Below, one piece after another: positions 37,971 to 49,657 of a stretch of 64,000 nt of DNA (positions are counted from its first letter, which is position 1; each line of letters opens with the position of its first letter). The stretch is from Apiospora phragmitis (taxonomy: Eukaryota; Ascomycota; Sordariomycetes; Amphisphaeriales; Apiosporaceae): NCBI GenBank assembly GCA_038363925.1, contig JAQQWL010000002.1, forward strand, positions 3,658,001 to 3,722,000, given 5' to 3'. A program made the translations under genes and the position numbers. The notes below the pieces were generated by a model. The model was not told the origin of the DNA. It ran no database searches and worked only from the letters and a program-made list of their open reading frames with translations.

Positions 37971-39150
37971 CTAATGCTTAGCAGTGACCTTGTCACCGGT
38001 CAACTTCTCAACGTAGGTCTTGGCCCTGTTCGCGTCATTGTTAGCGATGTGTTACTTGTATCATGCAGCTCGTGGTGATGATGATGGCAGTATGAGGAAC
38101 GAAAAAAGACTCCACCGTAAAGAGGAGCAACTCAGGGGACTTGACTTACATATCACCCATGGCGACCATGCAAACCGTTTGCCAAACGCCCAAACCAATA
38201 CGCGGAGCCACTCCGCGGTACAAACCCTTGATACCATCGTTCTTGTAGATGTACCGGAACGTGTTGCCAACCGTCATCTTCTTGGGACGGTTGGGATCCT
38301 CCTTCTTGCTCTGCATCTCGACACGGATGACCTCGATGGGCTGGTTCCAGGCAGACAGACCACCACCGAGGGCAGAGGCCGTGATCTTCTCGACAGCGCT
38401 CAACTTCTCGCCGTGCTCCTTACCGGTGACACGGCGAATGCCCTGCTCAGCGAGACGGGACAGACCGAAGCGGGAACCCCAGTTGGTCATCTGGCGAATG
38501 GCCACGGCGTTCACACCCTTGTTGATACCGCGAATGCCCTCCTTTCGGTAGATGTTGGCGAAGGTGGTGAAGGTGCTGGTGGGCTTCACACCAGCGGCCG
38601 CCATCTTGTGCTGAGTGATCTCAACGGTCTTCATGCAAGTGCAGAAACCCATGGTGGCGTATGCCTAAGCCACACCGCCAGTGATACCACCGAGGATACC
38701 ACTGCCGAAGTCGTTGGCACCAGCGGCGCGAGCGTAGTACTCGGCCTCGGATGCAACGAACAAGAGCACGGCGCCCTTGGTCGAGGCCTCGATCCAGGCC
38801 CATGGAATCAGACCTTGGTAGACTAAACGACGAAAAGATAATATTAGCGCTTGCTCACACGATCGTAATCCCGCAACGTGGCAGGGAAGCACGGGGCGGA
38901 GATATTGTCGATCTTGTTATTACGTACAGCCAAAGACACCACCACGACCCCAAACACGGCCGAGGGCCTGGCCGAAGGTGTCACCACGGTGGGAGGCCAT
39001 GGTGGTCTTGACGACCTCCAAAGGCTGACCAAGAGTGGTGACCTCGAACATGTTGAGACCGGCACCCAAGAGTAAGTTGGAGAACTTGACGGGCTTCTTC
39101 TCGACCTTCTTCTCCGTCGCGGAAGGCATGACGCTTGCGGCGGCGGACAT
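37971..39150 (-). CDS. YHM2: Mitochondrial citrate/oxoglutarate carrier YHM2, with an in-frame TAG
   Basis: Inner-membrane carrier that exchanges mitochondrial citrate for cytosolic 2-oxoglutarate; in yeast it is also linked to mtDNA maintenance. Exons on the minus strand: 39150-38928, 38822-38150 and 38025-37971, total 951 nt, in phase throughout, 316 residues. It matches YHM2 along its length: [122 protein letters not shown] and the end KVTAKH. In exon 2 the codon at 38667-38665 is TAG where yeast YHM2 has Gln (GGV-T-Q-AY), a CAG to TAG change. Frame on both sides is intact, so this is a substitution, not an indel. It may be an error, a true null allele, or, less likely, an edited codon. 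Confidence 0.93.
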
Positions 39151-40928
39151 GGCGGGTTTTGGGCTTCAAAAGGGGGCCTGACCAAGGCAGTCGGGTGCTT
39201 CTTCGCGGGAAGGTGGATGAAGACGGGTGTCGGGAGAGAGTTGGATAGAACCAAAACAATCGAGTGATGCCTCAGAGAGCGGGTTTTGTGTATGGTTTCA
39301 ATTACCTGCTCGGAAGAGATGGATGTCAGCATGGGATGATGGACTCCGCACTAGGGGAACTGCCACTGTCAAGGCCGGCGGGTTTCGGGCAATATCGGCC
39401 GAGGGTGCTCCAGCATCTTACTGTACACCGGCAGCAGCACGTGTAAGAGCCAAGTCCCAGGTCGGCATGACAAAAAAACGCAAGCAAGCCCGAGGTTAAT
39501 AAGCGCCGAGCGTCAATTGCCAATTGTTCGGATTCGCACCTAACCTACCTTAATCTGCAGCTGATGCTTAGAAGTTTCGTGATCCTAACGGATTGAGTTC
39601 GGGTGGGAGTAGAGAGAGAGAGATGGTATTAAAGAGACAGAAAACAGACGGGACAGAGCAGACGCCGGGGGAACACGGGAGACGTTTAGAGGGCAAGCCA
39701 TAAAAAGGATACGTTGATTGCTCAATTGCTTTGACTTTGATGCTACACCCTACACACACTCCGGGGTCTCTTCCGCTGGGGTTATTCCTCTCAACTTCAC
39801 TCTCTCAATCTTACGCACCCTCTCAATCTTTCGTCTGTGCAGCTGGCTCAACTGGCTTCTGCCCAATCAACACCACGATTATGTAAACGACCCCGTCCGG
39901 GACAAGGCCAGCCACCGCCGGTTCTTGCCCACTATCTCCTGCGCTATCCCACTCGGGTCCAGCTTTTGGCCCATCTTCTGTCACTCGGGGCGTTCCTTCT
40001 CACTCTCAACAAAGCCAAGAAAAGCAATAAACCGACAGAACCAGCGACCCACTCAGCCTTTCTTTCTTGTGGCTCTGCATGTTCTGTCCCTTTGCTGATC
40101 CCAAAGTCCATAGGGGGGGGGGTATTTGGGGAAAACGCCACCCAACACCGAAATATACGGACTCCGTCCACGTACCCTGACTTCAATCCGCCGGTCATCC
40201 TCATTATTTGTTTGCAGCTTTTATATGCCCCGAACACTCCGCCGTTCTTACAATTCACGGAGGTTTATCAAACCCCCAAACAAATGCCCCGACTACTCCG
40301 GTCTGACTGTGCAGCATTGGCCCCCACGTTGTAGATTGTGTTGATATCGTTCCCATTGACTGTTGTCTGACCCCTAACCCGTCGTGTCTCGCTTGCTGAC
40401 TGCTGCTGGCTTATTTTTGAAACTTTCTGCCAGGAGGCCAGGAAGCACGGAACCTTTGTCAGCCAGATCTTGGGTCATGGCCAAGCTCATGGATCTATCT
40501 CCCGTCCCAGCCCATGAGTATGAATCTGCCCGGATGATAGATGAGCTAATACGAATACACCCTAATAAGCGCCGCACTCCACCTGCGTATGTCGCAACGG
40601 GGTCGGTCTGGGTTGAGTGAGCACAGGACTTGTTAGCAGTCTCAAATGATAGGGTTGAACTAAATTTCGTAGTTTTGCATAGCTTAGTCAAGCCTGTTTA
40701 ATTCCACAGGTGAGTCGCACTTATTGCACAAGAAATCATCACATCTGATAGAGGCTACATAAAACGTAAACATGGAAATTATTGTACAAATGCAGCTTTT
40801 TGTGGTATCATCAGAAGCCCTCTAACACCTCCATATGATACGGCATCTGCCTTTTGTGACAGCCCACTCTACCCGTTTATGCTACTCGGACAAGACAAAA
40901 ACTCCTAGAATCAAGCGCTGCTCGTCAT
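39151..40928. other. Intergenic region between YHM2 and citrate synthase
   Basis: This holds the YHM2 promoter and leader and the citrate synthase 3' UTR. A G10 run lies at 40113-40122 and an AG-rich stretch (AGAGAGAGAGA) near 39610-39623. No coding pattern was recognised in the short open frames. Confidence 0.5.
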
Positions 40929-42535
40929 TTACGCCTTCTTGGCAAGCTCGATCCACTTCTCGGTGGAGAAGGACTTGGGGCGCTCGATAGGAGCACCGAC
41001 AGCGCGGTCAATGATGAGCTGGGGAAGGACACCAATGGCACGCGAGACACCGAAGAGCACAGTGTAGTAGTTGGCCTCGGTCAGACCGTAGTACTGTAGG
41101 AGGACACCGGAGTGGGCATCGACGTTAGGTAGGGGTTCTTGGTCTTGCCGTGCTCAGTAAGGACCTTGGGGGCGATCTTGTAGACCTGGCTGACAAGCTG
41201 GAACATGGGGTCGTTGGGCATCTTCTCCTGAGCGAAGACACGCTGGGCCATGTAACGGGGATCCGTCTTACGCAGGACAGCGTGGCCGTAGCCGGGAACA
41301 ACGCGGCCAGAGTTGAGAGTAGACCAGAGGTAGTCAGTGATAGCCTTGTCGCTCAGGTCATCGCCAACGCTCTTCTTCATCTCGGTAAGCCAGTTGAGGA
41401 CTTCCTGGTTGGCGAGACCGTGGAGGGGACCAGCCAGACCGTTCAGACCAGCGGACAGAGACAGGAAGGGGGAGCTGAGCGCACTGCCAACCAGGTGAGT
41501 GGTGTGAGCGCTGACGTTACCACCTTCGTGATCAGTGTGGATGGTAAGATAAAGACGCATCAGCTCAATGAAGTCGGTGTTCTCGCCGAATCCGAGCTGG
41601 TTGGCGAAGTTGAAGGAGTAATCCTTGTCCTTCTGGACAGGGGCGACCTTTCCACCCTTGAAGACGTTCTGGTAGATGCGAGCGGCAATGGTAGGCAGCT
41701 TGGCAATCAGGTCCATCGAGTCCTCGAAGGTGTAACCCCAGTAATCCTTCTTGTTTATGCCCTTGGCGTAAGCCTTGGCGAACGAGGAGGTGTGCTCGAG
41801 AGCGGTGACAGCGAGGGAGAACTGAGCCATGGGGTGAAGGTCGGTAGGGCAGCGGTCGATGAGCTCCTCGACGAACTTGGGGATGTCGGATCGGGCGGCC
41901 CACTCGGCAGAGAGGTCGCGGACCTGCTGCTCAGTAGGGACCTCGCCAGTCAGGAGAAGCCAGAAAAGACCTGGAGACGGGATTTAGCCAATGTCATCTA
42001 GAAGCAGCGGTGGATGTTAATTACCTTCGGGCAGAGGCTCCTTGCCACCGGGAGCCTTGGGGAGAAGCTCCTGGCACTCGGGGATAGTCTTGCCGCGGAA
42101 GCGGATACCCTCTTCGGAGTCGAGAACCGAACCCTCCCAAACGAGGGCCTTGATGCCTCGAGCACCACCGTAGACCTGGTCGAGAGTGACCTTGTCAATG
42201 ACCTTTGAGCCATGCTCCCTATAGCTATATGTTATTTTCAAAACTCCACACAAAAGAGTAATCCGTAAACGGGGTCGACCTACTTGCGCAGGGTCTTGAT
42301 CTCCTCGATCTTCTCGGGCAGAAGCTCAGCGAAGCGCTCCTTCAAGGTCTATAGCAGGTTGTTAGAACATCCAATGGCAAAGGTTGGGAGCTTGACGGGC
42401 CGCGGAATCTTTTCATACCTGGGTCTTGGAAGAATAGCATCGCGCCGCGGTGAAAGCAGCATGGCGAGCTGTGAAAGTGGGAGCTCTAGTAGAAGCTCGC
42501 AGAGCGGCAGAGCCTAGTCTCAGAGCAGCAGCCAT
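40929..42535 (-). CDS. CIT1: Citrate synthase, mitochondrial; one frameshift at 41128
   Basis: Condenses acetyl-CoA and oxaloacetate to citrate in the mitochondrial matrix. Exons on the minus strand: 42535-42419, 42348-42284, 42218-42025 and 41970-40929; about 472 residues after correction. The N-terminus ([19 protein letters not shown]...) is Arg/Ala/Ser-rich with no acidic residues, as expected for a matrix presequence. The catalytic histidines are visible in [13 protein letters not shown] and [15 protein letters not shown]. The third catalytic residue, Asp of NVDAHSG, lies just after the break. At 41128 the coding strand has TACCTAAC where TACCCTAAC is needed, one C short. The spliced length, 1418 nt, confirms a net loss of one base. 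As written, the product would end soon after GKTKNPY and lack the catalytic Asp and the last 60-70 residues. The protein ends IELAKKA. Confidence 0.95.
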
Positions 42536-45211
42536 GTTGTGATGTGATGTTTGCGAGTGAAGGAGATGAGGTTCAAGATGGGGTATCAGAAAGGAATGGA
42601 CGACTGAATACAAGAAGTGAAGAGTTGGCTGACGAAATTTCAGGAAATACCTCAGAACAGCAATGGGTCCGAAGATGTCAGGGATCCGCAATCGGGAATG
42701 GATTGGCAATTGGTCGGGTTTTGCAATGAGAGCGAGGTACTTGTACCTACGTGTCGTGTAAGAGAAAGGAAGAAAAAAAAGTTGGCTTCACCTTCCTGGC
42801 AGTTAGCTCTATTTTTTCCCTTCTCACACAGCGTCGGGTCCGCCTCGTTGGGACTTGTACGGCTCACCGGAGCCAGTGAACGCCATTTGCCCACGGCTAT
42901 GTATTGCTCTCCCCAATTCCCCACTGAATAACCCCATTAGGCATTCTCAAATCACACTGGACGCTGCTAAACCCGAAGAAACCACCTTTTTTCCGACGCT
43001 GCTGCCGGGCAAGCCAGCTTGGACTGACGTCAATTGCGGTAGGTGACAGCACAACAAGCAACTTGGGGTTGAGCTCCGTCTTGCGTGTAACGAGACTGGA
43101 GTTTTGAAAGAGTGCAAAGTCAATGCTTCCTACGGCGTGCTGGAGTTTGATATGTATGTGTATGTATTACATTTTCCTTTTTTCCCGTTTTATTTTAAGA
43201 TATTGGGAATCGTCTTGTCTGAGAGCACTGGCCTCGCGTTCACTCGCTCTTATCGTTGTACCATTGAATGCCAGGATGCATTGCATGTCTGCATGTGGAC
43301 AAAAAGAGAAATAGATAGAGAAGATCTTCAACCACGATTAAACACCATCGATGCAGATACTTTCGGTTACTATGTAGGTGTTCTCAGCCCAATCGATCGT
43401 CCCTAATAAGTAGCGCAATCCTACTAAGATGTTAACCATCAAATATCCCCGAGGGCTTGGGCTGGGGCTGGGGCTGAAAAGGTGCAAGCGCAGTAATGTT
43501 GTGCGGCGTGCCCCAAAAAGCTCAAACCCGGGCAGTCTTCCGAAGTTCTTCAGTTGTGGGCGGACGCCAGGGGAAAGTCCGGCGTCGGACAAGGATCCAT
43601 TCAGCTGTTCTTTCTCCTTTTTTTTCTCTCTCTTTTTTTTTTTAATAAGAGAAGATGCCTTGCCTGATGCCTTGCCTGATGCCTTGCCTGATGCCTTGCC
43701 TGATGCCTTGCCTGATGCCTTGCCTGATGCCTTGCCTGATGCCTTGCCTGATGCCTTGCCTGATGCCTTGCCTGATGCCTTGCCTGATGCCTTGCCTGAT
43801 GCCTTGCCTGATGCCTTGCCTGATGCCTTGCCTGATGCCTTGCCTGATGCCTTGCCTGATGCCTTGCCTGATGCCTTGCCTGATGCCTTGCCTGATGCCT
43901 TGCCTGATGCCTTGCCTGATGCCTTGCCTGATGCCTTGCCTGATGCCTTGCCTGATGCCTTGCCTGATGCCTTGCCTGATGCCTTGCCTGATGCCTTGCC
44001 TGATGCCTTGCCTGATGCCTTGCCTGATGCCTTGCCTGATGCCTTGCCTGATGCCTTGCCTGATGCCTTGCCTGATGCCTTGCCTGATGCCTTGCCTGAT
44101 GCCTTGCCTGATGCCTTGCCTGATGCCTTGCCTGATGCCTTGCCTGATGCCTTGCCTGATGTTGCAGCCAGATATGGTCATCACTTCAGGATAGAGAAGG
44201 AATTGGAAGTGTCAAAGCATGGTATACAATCTTGATGTAGGCACAGCTTCATTCAATGAGAAGATTACGTAGATACCTAGGTACATGTAGGTTAGAAGGC
44301 ATTATGTAATGGACAAGTGCAACCCACCTTTTTAGGTAGGCTACTCAAGCCTGATGTGCTTTAGCTTATTAGGTCGGACCCAGGCAGTTCCGTCTCGTAG
44401 AAAAACTGCGGCATAGCGAAACCTTCAGGCTTACTTTCCCGAGGTTCTCAAAGGTGTAGTGCCGAGGGAAAATGAAAGGCCCCTCCCGACACCCCCCTAC
44501 CTAGAAAATCCTGCACAGGCACACCTCACACTAAAGCCCAGCAGCCCGGCGACTTTTCTCCCTCTTCTGCGACTACGTTGAAACAACCCTTTCTCCTCCA
44601 ACTTACCAACATCATCACCCAAAAACCGACCAACTCAACTCAGCATCACCATATACAAAGTAGCCTTCTCCGAATAACCCAGGACCCGACCACTCTGGTG
44701 TCGCAAGGCCCAACTGCTACTGATATCTGAATTAAAAAAGGCAACCTAGGCTTCCCGCTGATCGCGGGGCGCACTTCACTCACGTTCCTCTCGTGGTCGT
44801 AAATCTCAACAGCCGTCGGAGGCACCAGCTTCCCTCATTCATTTTCCCACCTGCGAATCACATCGTGTTGCGTCGCATTGCACCAGAGCGCAATTCCATC
44901 CTACTCACTCAAGACATTGTACATCTGACCTTAAAATCTCCATCAGAAACGCAATCCGCTGAAAAGGTCTGAATTGTTGACTGGAAAACCTGGCCGTAGC
45001 ATTAAAACGCGACCCTCAGTTCACTACCTAGTCAGCCACCACAAGGGGCAATCCCTTCTCGTACTTGGTGATTGTTGAGGATAGAAGCGTCCCACCTGGT
45101 CGCACTTTGGTCACTTGCCTATTCCTCAGCAACTGCGGGTAGTCGTGTCCAAATCTGTGCATACACCAAAAGTCACCACTATATATCCTGGTTGCTCCAA
45201 CGGAAATAAAC
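42536..45211. other. Intergenic region with tandem repeat; promoters of CIT1 and NRD1
   Basis: This 2.7-kb stretch separates the divergent CIT1 and NRD1-like genes. It holds a polypyrimidine tract, a perfect 12-bp tandem array (43654-44161) and a G-rich motif (about 43451-43473). Both are listed separately. The right part (44500-45211) is C/T-rich and probably the NRD1 promoter and leader. I see no supportable protein gene; the open frame through the repeat is discussed under rejected items. Confidence 0.5.
43654..44161. repeat. Perfect 12-bp tandem array, 42 copies of GATGCCTTGCCT
   Basis: The unit GATGCCTTGCCT repeats 42 times without a single difference from 43654 to 44157, followed by a partial GATG. 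Because 12 is a multiple of three, it can be read as a DALP or MPCL tetrapeptide on the plus strand. On the minus strand it gives RQGI. It is preceded at 43608-43643 by a long C/T and T tract. Perfect identity suggests recent expansion or gene-conversion-like homogenisation; the true copy number could differ from the assembly. Confidence 0.97.
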
Positions 45212-47829
45212 ATGTCGTCACCAGTAGCAGAGCTTGAGGCTGGCTTGAATGTCATGCTGGGCCTGAAGCCTCCTGGAGTCTCTGGATCTCAGATCAAGAA
45301 CCTCACAGCGCTATGCGTCGATAACGTCCAGGTTGGTCATGCCTCTGCTAGAAGTCATCTCGACACTATGCTCTGTCTATCTAGACTGTATTTACTGACC
45401 TCCCCGCGCCACTTCTAGTCCGAGTCTGTCTTGATTCAGAAGATTTTTACTCACTTCAAGAAAACACCCGGAACTCACAAGCTAGGCGTGCTGTACGTCG
45501 TAGACGCTGTAACTCGTCGTTGGGTTGAACATGCCAAGCAACAAGGCCAGCCCATCAATAGCTCCGCAACAGACGGGACCTACGCCGCCGGCGTGCATAG
45601 AGTAACCGAACTGATTCCCGTCTTGATGAATGACATTCTTTCGTCCGCCCCAGCAGAACAAAAGGTACGCTATTCATATATACATCCGTCGCAACTCGCG
45701 CGTAGTTTCGGCAGCAGACTTGGTTGTAGAGACACCTCTGCTTTCCTGCTCTACAAAGGAGTTTTGTCACCTCGGAAAGCTATTCGCATCTACTGCCTCT
45801 ATCTAGCGACTGGGTCCGAATCGTTGATGACTTGTACGTGTCTGACTTGTTTTTGCAGGAGAAAATTAAGAAGCTCGTTGATATCTGGGAGAAAGGACAG
45901 ACTTTCCCACCGTCCCTGATTGAGTCATTCAAGCAGAAGCTTAACACGCCTACACTTAGTATGTTGCCCAGTTCCATTACCGTCTTGAGACGCGGAGTCC
46001 ATCATACCCTTTGTCGACGTTGGGTATCTAACCATGTATAAATCGAACAGAAGAGTCGACAACTCCTGTAGGCACACCTCCTCCTGGCCCCGGTCTTCCA
46101 GGCCTGCCGGGCTTCAATGGAGCTAACAACCCCAAGCCGGCGACCACGGAGGCTCCCAACGCCATTATGGAGGCACTTGCGAACATCGCCCGCCAGAACA
46201 CCTCTGTACCCCCCAGCAACAACGGGTTCCCCATGCCGGATCATTCGTATAGTGCGCCAGCACCCCAGAGCGTTCAAGCTCCACCGCTGTCCCTTCCCCT
46301 AACTCAGGGCCAGCCTCCTGCCTTCCCGTACTCCGCAGCGCAGCCGCCTGTAAACCCCTCTGTGATGCCATTTGCGTATCCTCCGCAGGCTACCCTGCCT
46401 AGACAAGTACCTACTGTACCTGTGACTGCAAGTAGTCAACCCAATGGGTTCCCCGGTGCACCTGCAAACCCTATGGCACCACCTGTGCCTGGCCTGGACC
46501 CTGCCGTTGCGCAGCAGGTACAGCTGATAAAGCTCTTGATTGATCAGGGCATTTCTCATGATAAGATCCCGGCCCTCTTAGCTACGATGCAGGGCGGCTT
46601 GCAAGCCATGCCCCCTGCTGGTGGTATGGCAGCGGCAGCTCCTGCTCAAGCTCCGTACGGTGGTGTAGGCGCATGGCCGCAAGCTGGTCCCAGACCAGAT
46701 GAATCACGTGACCGCTTTGATTATGGCGCGAGATCCCCCAACAACAGGTATCACAACCGATCACGCTCTCGGTCGCCAAGGCGATGGAATGCCCGTGACT
46801 CACCTCGTGGACGTAATGACCGTACTTTTGGCAGCTATGGCCATGATTCGCCGGCTCGCGGACATATGGAGGAGGACCGCCGAGGCCGAGGCCCGGATTA
46901 CCGGCAGCGAAGCCCCCCACGTCGCGGCCACAGCCCGCAACCTCCTTTTGACCGGGACCCCCAAGTCAAGTGGGTTGATTTCGATCAAAGCATTCCTGCA
47001 GGACACATCAAAGGTATGCTGTTTGTTAGGCGTAGTTGGTCAGCAGTTTACTGACATTTTACAGTTCTTAGCAGGACACTCTTTGTTGGTGGAGTCACGT
47101 AAGTTGAAGACCCTATCCCTGGGCGTTCTTGCACCCGACTAACAACCTTGATACAGATGCTCGGAAGCCGAACTCCGCAGCCTCTTCAGCCAGCAGGGTC
47201 AAGTCCAGACTTGTATCGTAAACAAGGACAAGAGACATGCTTTTGTCAAGATGATGACTCGCCGAGATGCAGTTGCTGCCAAGGAGGCAATGGAGAGCAG
47301 TCAATACCGGGTAAGTGAGGAGAGGGCTATTGTTGCCATGTGCCGCTGGGTGATCTGCAGCTAACTTGTCCAAGACGCGCTGGGGTGTAGGATTTGGTCC
47401 TCGTGACTGCAGTGACTACTCGACGGGCGTCAGCGTAATTCCGATCAACAAGCTCACCGAGGCCGATCGTAAATGGATGTTGTCGGCAGAGTACGGTGGC
47501 AGTGGCGGCCGGCCCATCGAGTCTGGAATGGTCGTCGAGGAACCGGACATTGAGATTGGAGCTGGAGTGTCCAGCAAGGCCATCAGCCGGCGGATGCAGA
47601 CGGACAAAGGGGACGCCATGGCCCCAAATCCAGCCGCGGAGGTGATGATGATGACACGAATCTGGCGCGCTGGAGGCGCAACAAGGACCGCCGAGATGAC
47701 CGGCCCGAGGACAAGGGCCTTGGTATGAAACAGGACCCCGACGTACCTCAGTTCCCCTATGGACTTGCCACGGGCCCCAACGGCATGCCCGTGTTCCCAC
47801 CTGGCTTTACATTCCCGGCTCCTCAGTAG
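45212..47829 (+). CDS. NRD1: NRD1/Seb1-like transcription termination factor (CID + RRM); one frameshift near 47608
   Basis: Binds the RNA polymerase II C-terminal domain and nascent RNA, acting in termination and non-coding RNA processing. Seven exons: 45212-45331, 45419-45664, 45859-45958, 46051-47013, 47065-47098, 47157-47310 and 47375-47829. The N-terminal CTD-interacting domain covers about residues 1-155 (VLIQKIFTHFKKTPGTHKLG, LVDIWEKGQTFP). A Pro/Gln/Ala-rich middle follows, then an Arg/Ser-Asp block (NRSRSRSPRRWNARDSPRGR). The RRM spans about 478-560, with RNP2 RTLFVGGV, RNP1-like KRHAFVKM, then TRWGVGFGPRDC. The C-terminus is Gly/Asp and Pro-rich. The spliced length is 2072 nt, one short. 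After SKAISRRMQTDKG the frame must gain one G in GGGG (about 47606-47609) to read GRHGPKSSRGGDDDD and finish at TAG 47827-47829 (PPGFTFPAPQ). About 690 residues. Confidence 0.9.
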
Positions 47830-49657
47830 ACACGGACGGGATGGCAAGTTTCTAATTGTATACCCAGGCAGGGCGACGTAGTATGCGCTGTCGTATTTTC
47901 GGTTTGATTTCCCGGCACAGCATAGCATGGAGTGGCGTTGTGGCGCATGGTTCACGAGGTACCGAGCAGTCATTGCTGATAAGCTCTGGATTGTTTTACG
48001 AGGCAGCACAGCACGTATTGTATTAGTTGGCGAGGCACCTAGGCAAGTCCAATGGTTTCCTCGATCGTCGAGGCGGACATGACGAAGCAGTCGACGGGCA
48101 CATGGATATAGGTCCCGGAGAGAGATAGTCATGACTACTACCACCAAAATAATGATGCCAATACTTGCCATGGCATCAGCCAGTTCATGTTCGGTCAGTG
48201 AAATCGCGTAGCTCCCCGCAGAAGCCCCATCAAGAAGCATAAACTGGGGACACGTACAGCACGGCACAGGTACAGTAGACGATACTGTGCTCTCCAGGTC
48301 TCCACACAGTTTGTAGGAATATGGATGGGGGTGGGCCAGTTCTGCCCAGGACAAGGCACAAGGTTTAGGCAGGGTAGGAGGGATTCTGGGTCTGTTGACT
48401 AAGGTTGTAGTTGGTAGTCTGCTCGGCTAGTTGCAGGAATTCCTGCAGGCTTTCATGATTGGCAATTTCAGGCACATATTGGTCGATCAGGGCTACTCCG
48501 CACTACTACTGCTTATAGTAGCAATCGTCCATCCACCGCTACTTGATGAATTATTGGCCCAAGGAGGTGAAAGAGTATCTCTCGCATATCACGGGCTATT
48601 ATGTAAGTTGCGAGTAACCGACTATCCCCATTTCTCCATGGCGAGAGAGAGAGAGAGCAGCTACCAACTACGTAATGGCCGAGATGATTTGACTACATAC
48701 TCCAGGGTCGCTTTCCGGCTCTTGTCGCGTCACATGTCGGTCGGTCTGGGGAACATCTTTCGGTCAGATAAATAAGGTGAGAAAGGAAAGTGGAATGTCC
48801 ACCAGCAGGCCGAAGCGTTCCGATGGCAGACCCCATACATGTGCACTTTGCCAATAGGCCCGACTCACCCACGGGGGATTTCTGTCTGGGCGTTTGTCAT
48901 CACGATTGTCAACTTCACCTACTTCTCTGTTACACAGCAACCAGGCAATTTGCCTCGCCTTGCCGCGGTTAGCTGGCACGGCGACATCTTGTTTCTTCTT
49001 CACCTCGTCTCTTGGCGGTCGTGAATCCATCATGAAATAGAACTCTATAGTAACCCAGCCCTATTATGGACACTTCTTGACTTCGTAAATTATCACCTAC
49101 CTACTTACTGTACTTGTATCGCCTCAAATTTCATCTATGGCCAGGCCGTTCTAGACTTTCCCGGCAGACACTACGATAATATCTTCCATCGTTTCTAGTT
49201 CTGGGCGCCCGCCAGGACACACGAGATCGGGCTTAGTAAGTTAAGTAGTTGCACTCCATTGGGATAGATTATATCATTTGAGACCGACAACGATCATCCC
49301 TCTTCGCTACGATAGTTCGCGTCCACCCAACGACACGCGAGTCAAAGCCGGCCCGCTCGCTAGTGACCTCGTGAACTAGACCCCTGATGCCTGGCTAATC
49401 CATCCACGAGTGTCTTCCAATATGATGATATGCCTGTCCTCTTGTCTTAGGTAGACGACATCGTCCTTCGATATAGGAATGGGGAAATCAAGTAATAAAA
49501 GCAAAGGTGTCAAAGTTGTAGTGGCTGTAGCTGTACTACACGCCATGCTGTATGGGTATTGAATGGCTATTCTCTTGCGTGCATGCGCTCTGTCATTATC
49601 TGCGCTCAAATACAAATACTGCTCCCTCATGGGGAAATGCTCGCTCGCTCGCATACT
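47830..49657. other. Convergent intergenic region, 1.8 kb
   Basis: This lies between the 3' ends of the NRD1-like and WD40 genes. The open frames are antisense extensions or random. A short AG repeat (GAGAGAGAGAGAG) lies near 48644-48657. Nothing else could be supported. Confidence 0.5.

Noticed and set aside
38665..38667. Tiny intron removing the YHM2 TAG
   Set aside because: The only GT-AG pair around it is about 11 nt, far below any fungal intron, and splicing would break the carrier motif.
43654..44161. CRISPR-like array
   Set aside because: Units are contiguous 12-mers with no spacers, and the genome is eukaryotic.
43429..44235. 268-codon open frame through the 12-bp repeat (poly-DALP protein)
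   Set aside because: The frame is open only because the 12-bp unit has no stop in that phase. The flanks are not protein-like and no splice or promoter support is seen.
47416..48354. 312-codon minus-strand open frame overlapping the NRD1 3' end
   Set aside because: It is antisense to the last NRD1 exon and extends into random intergenic sequence.
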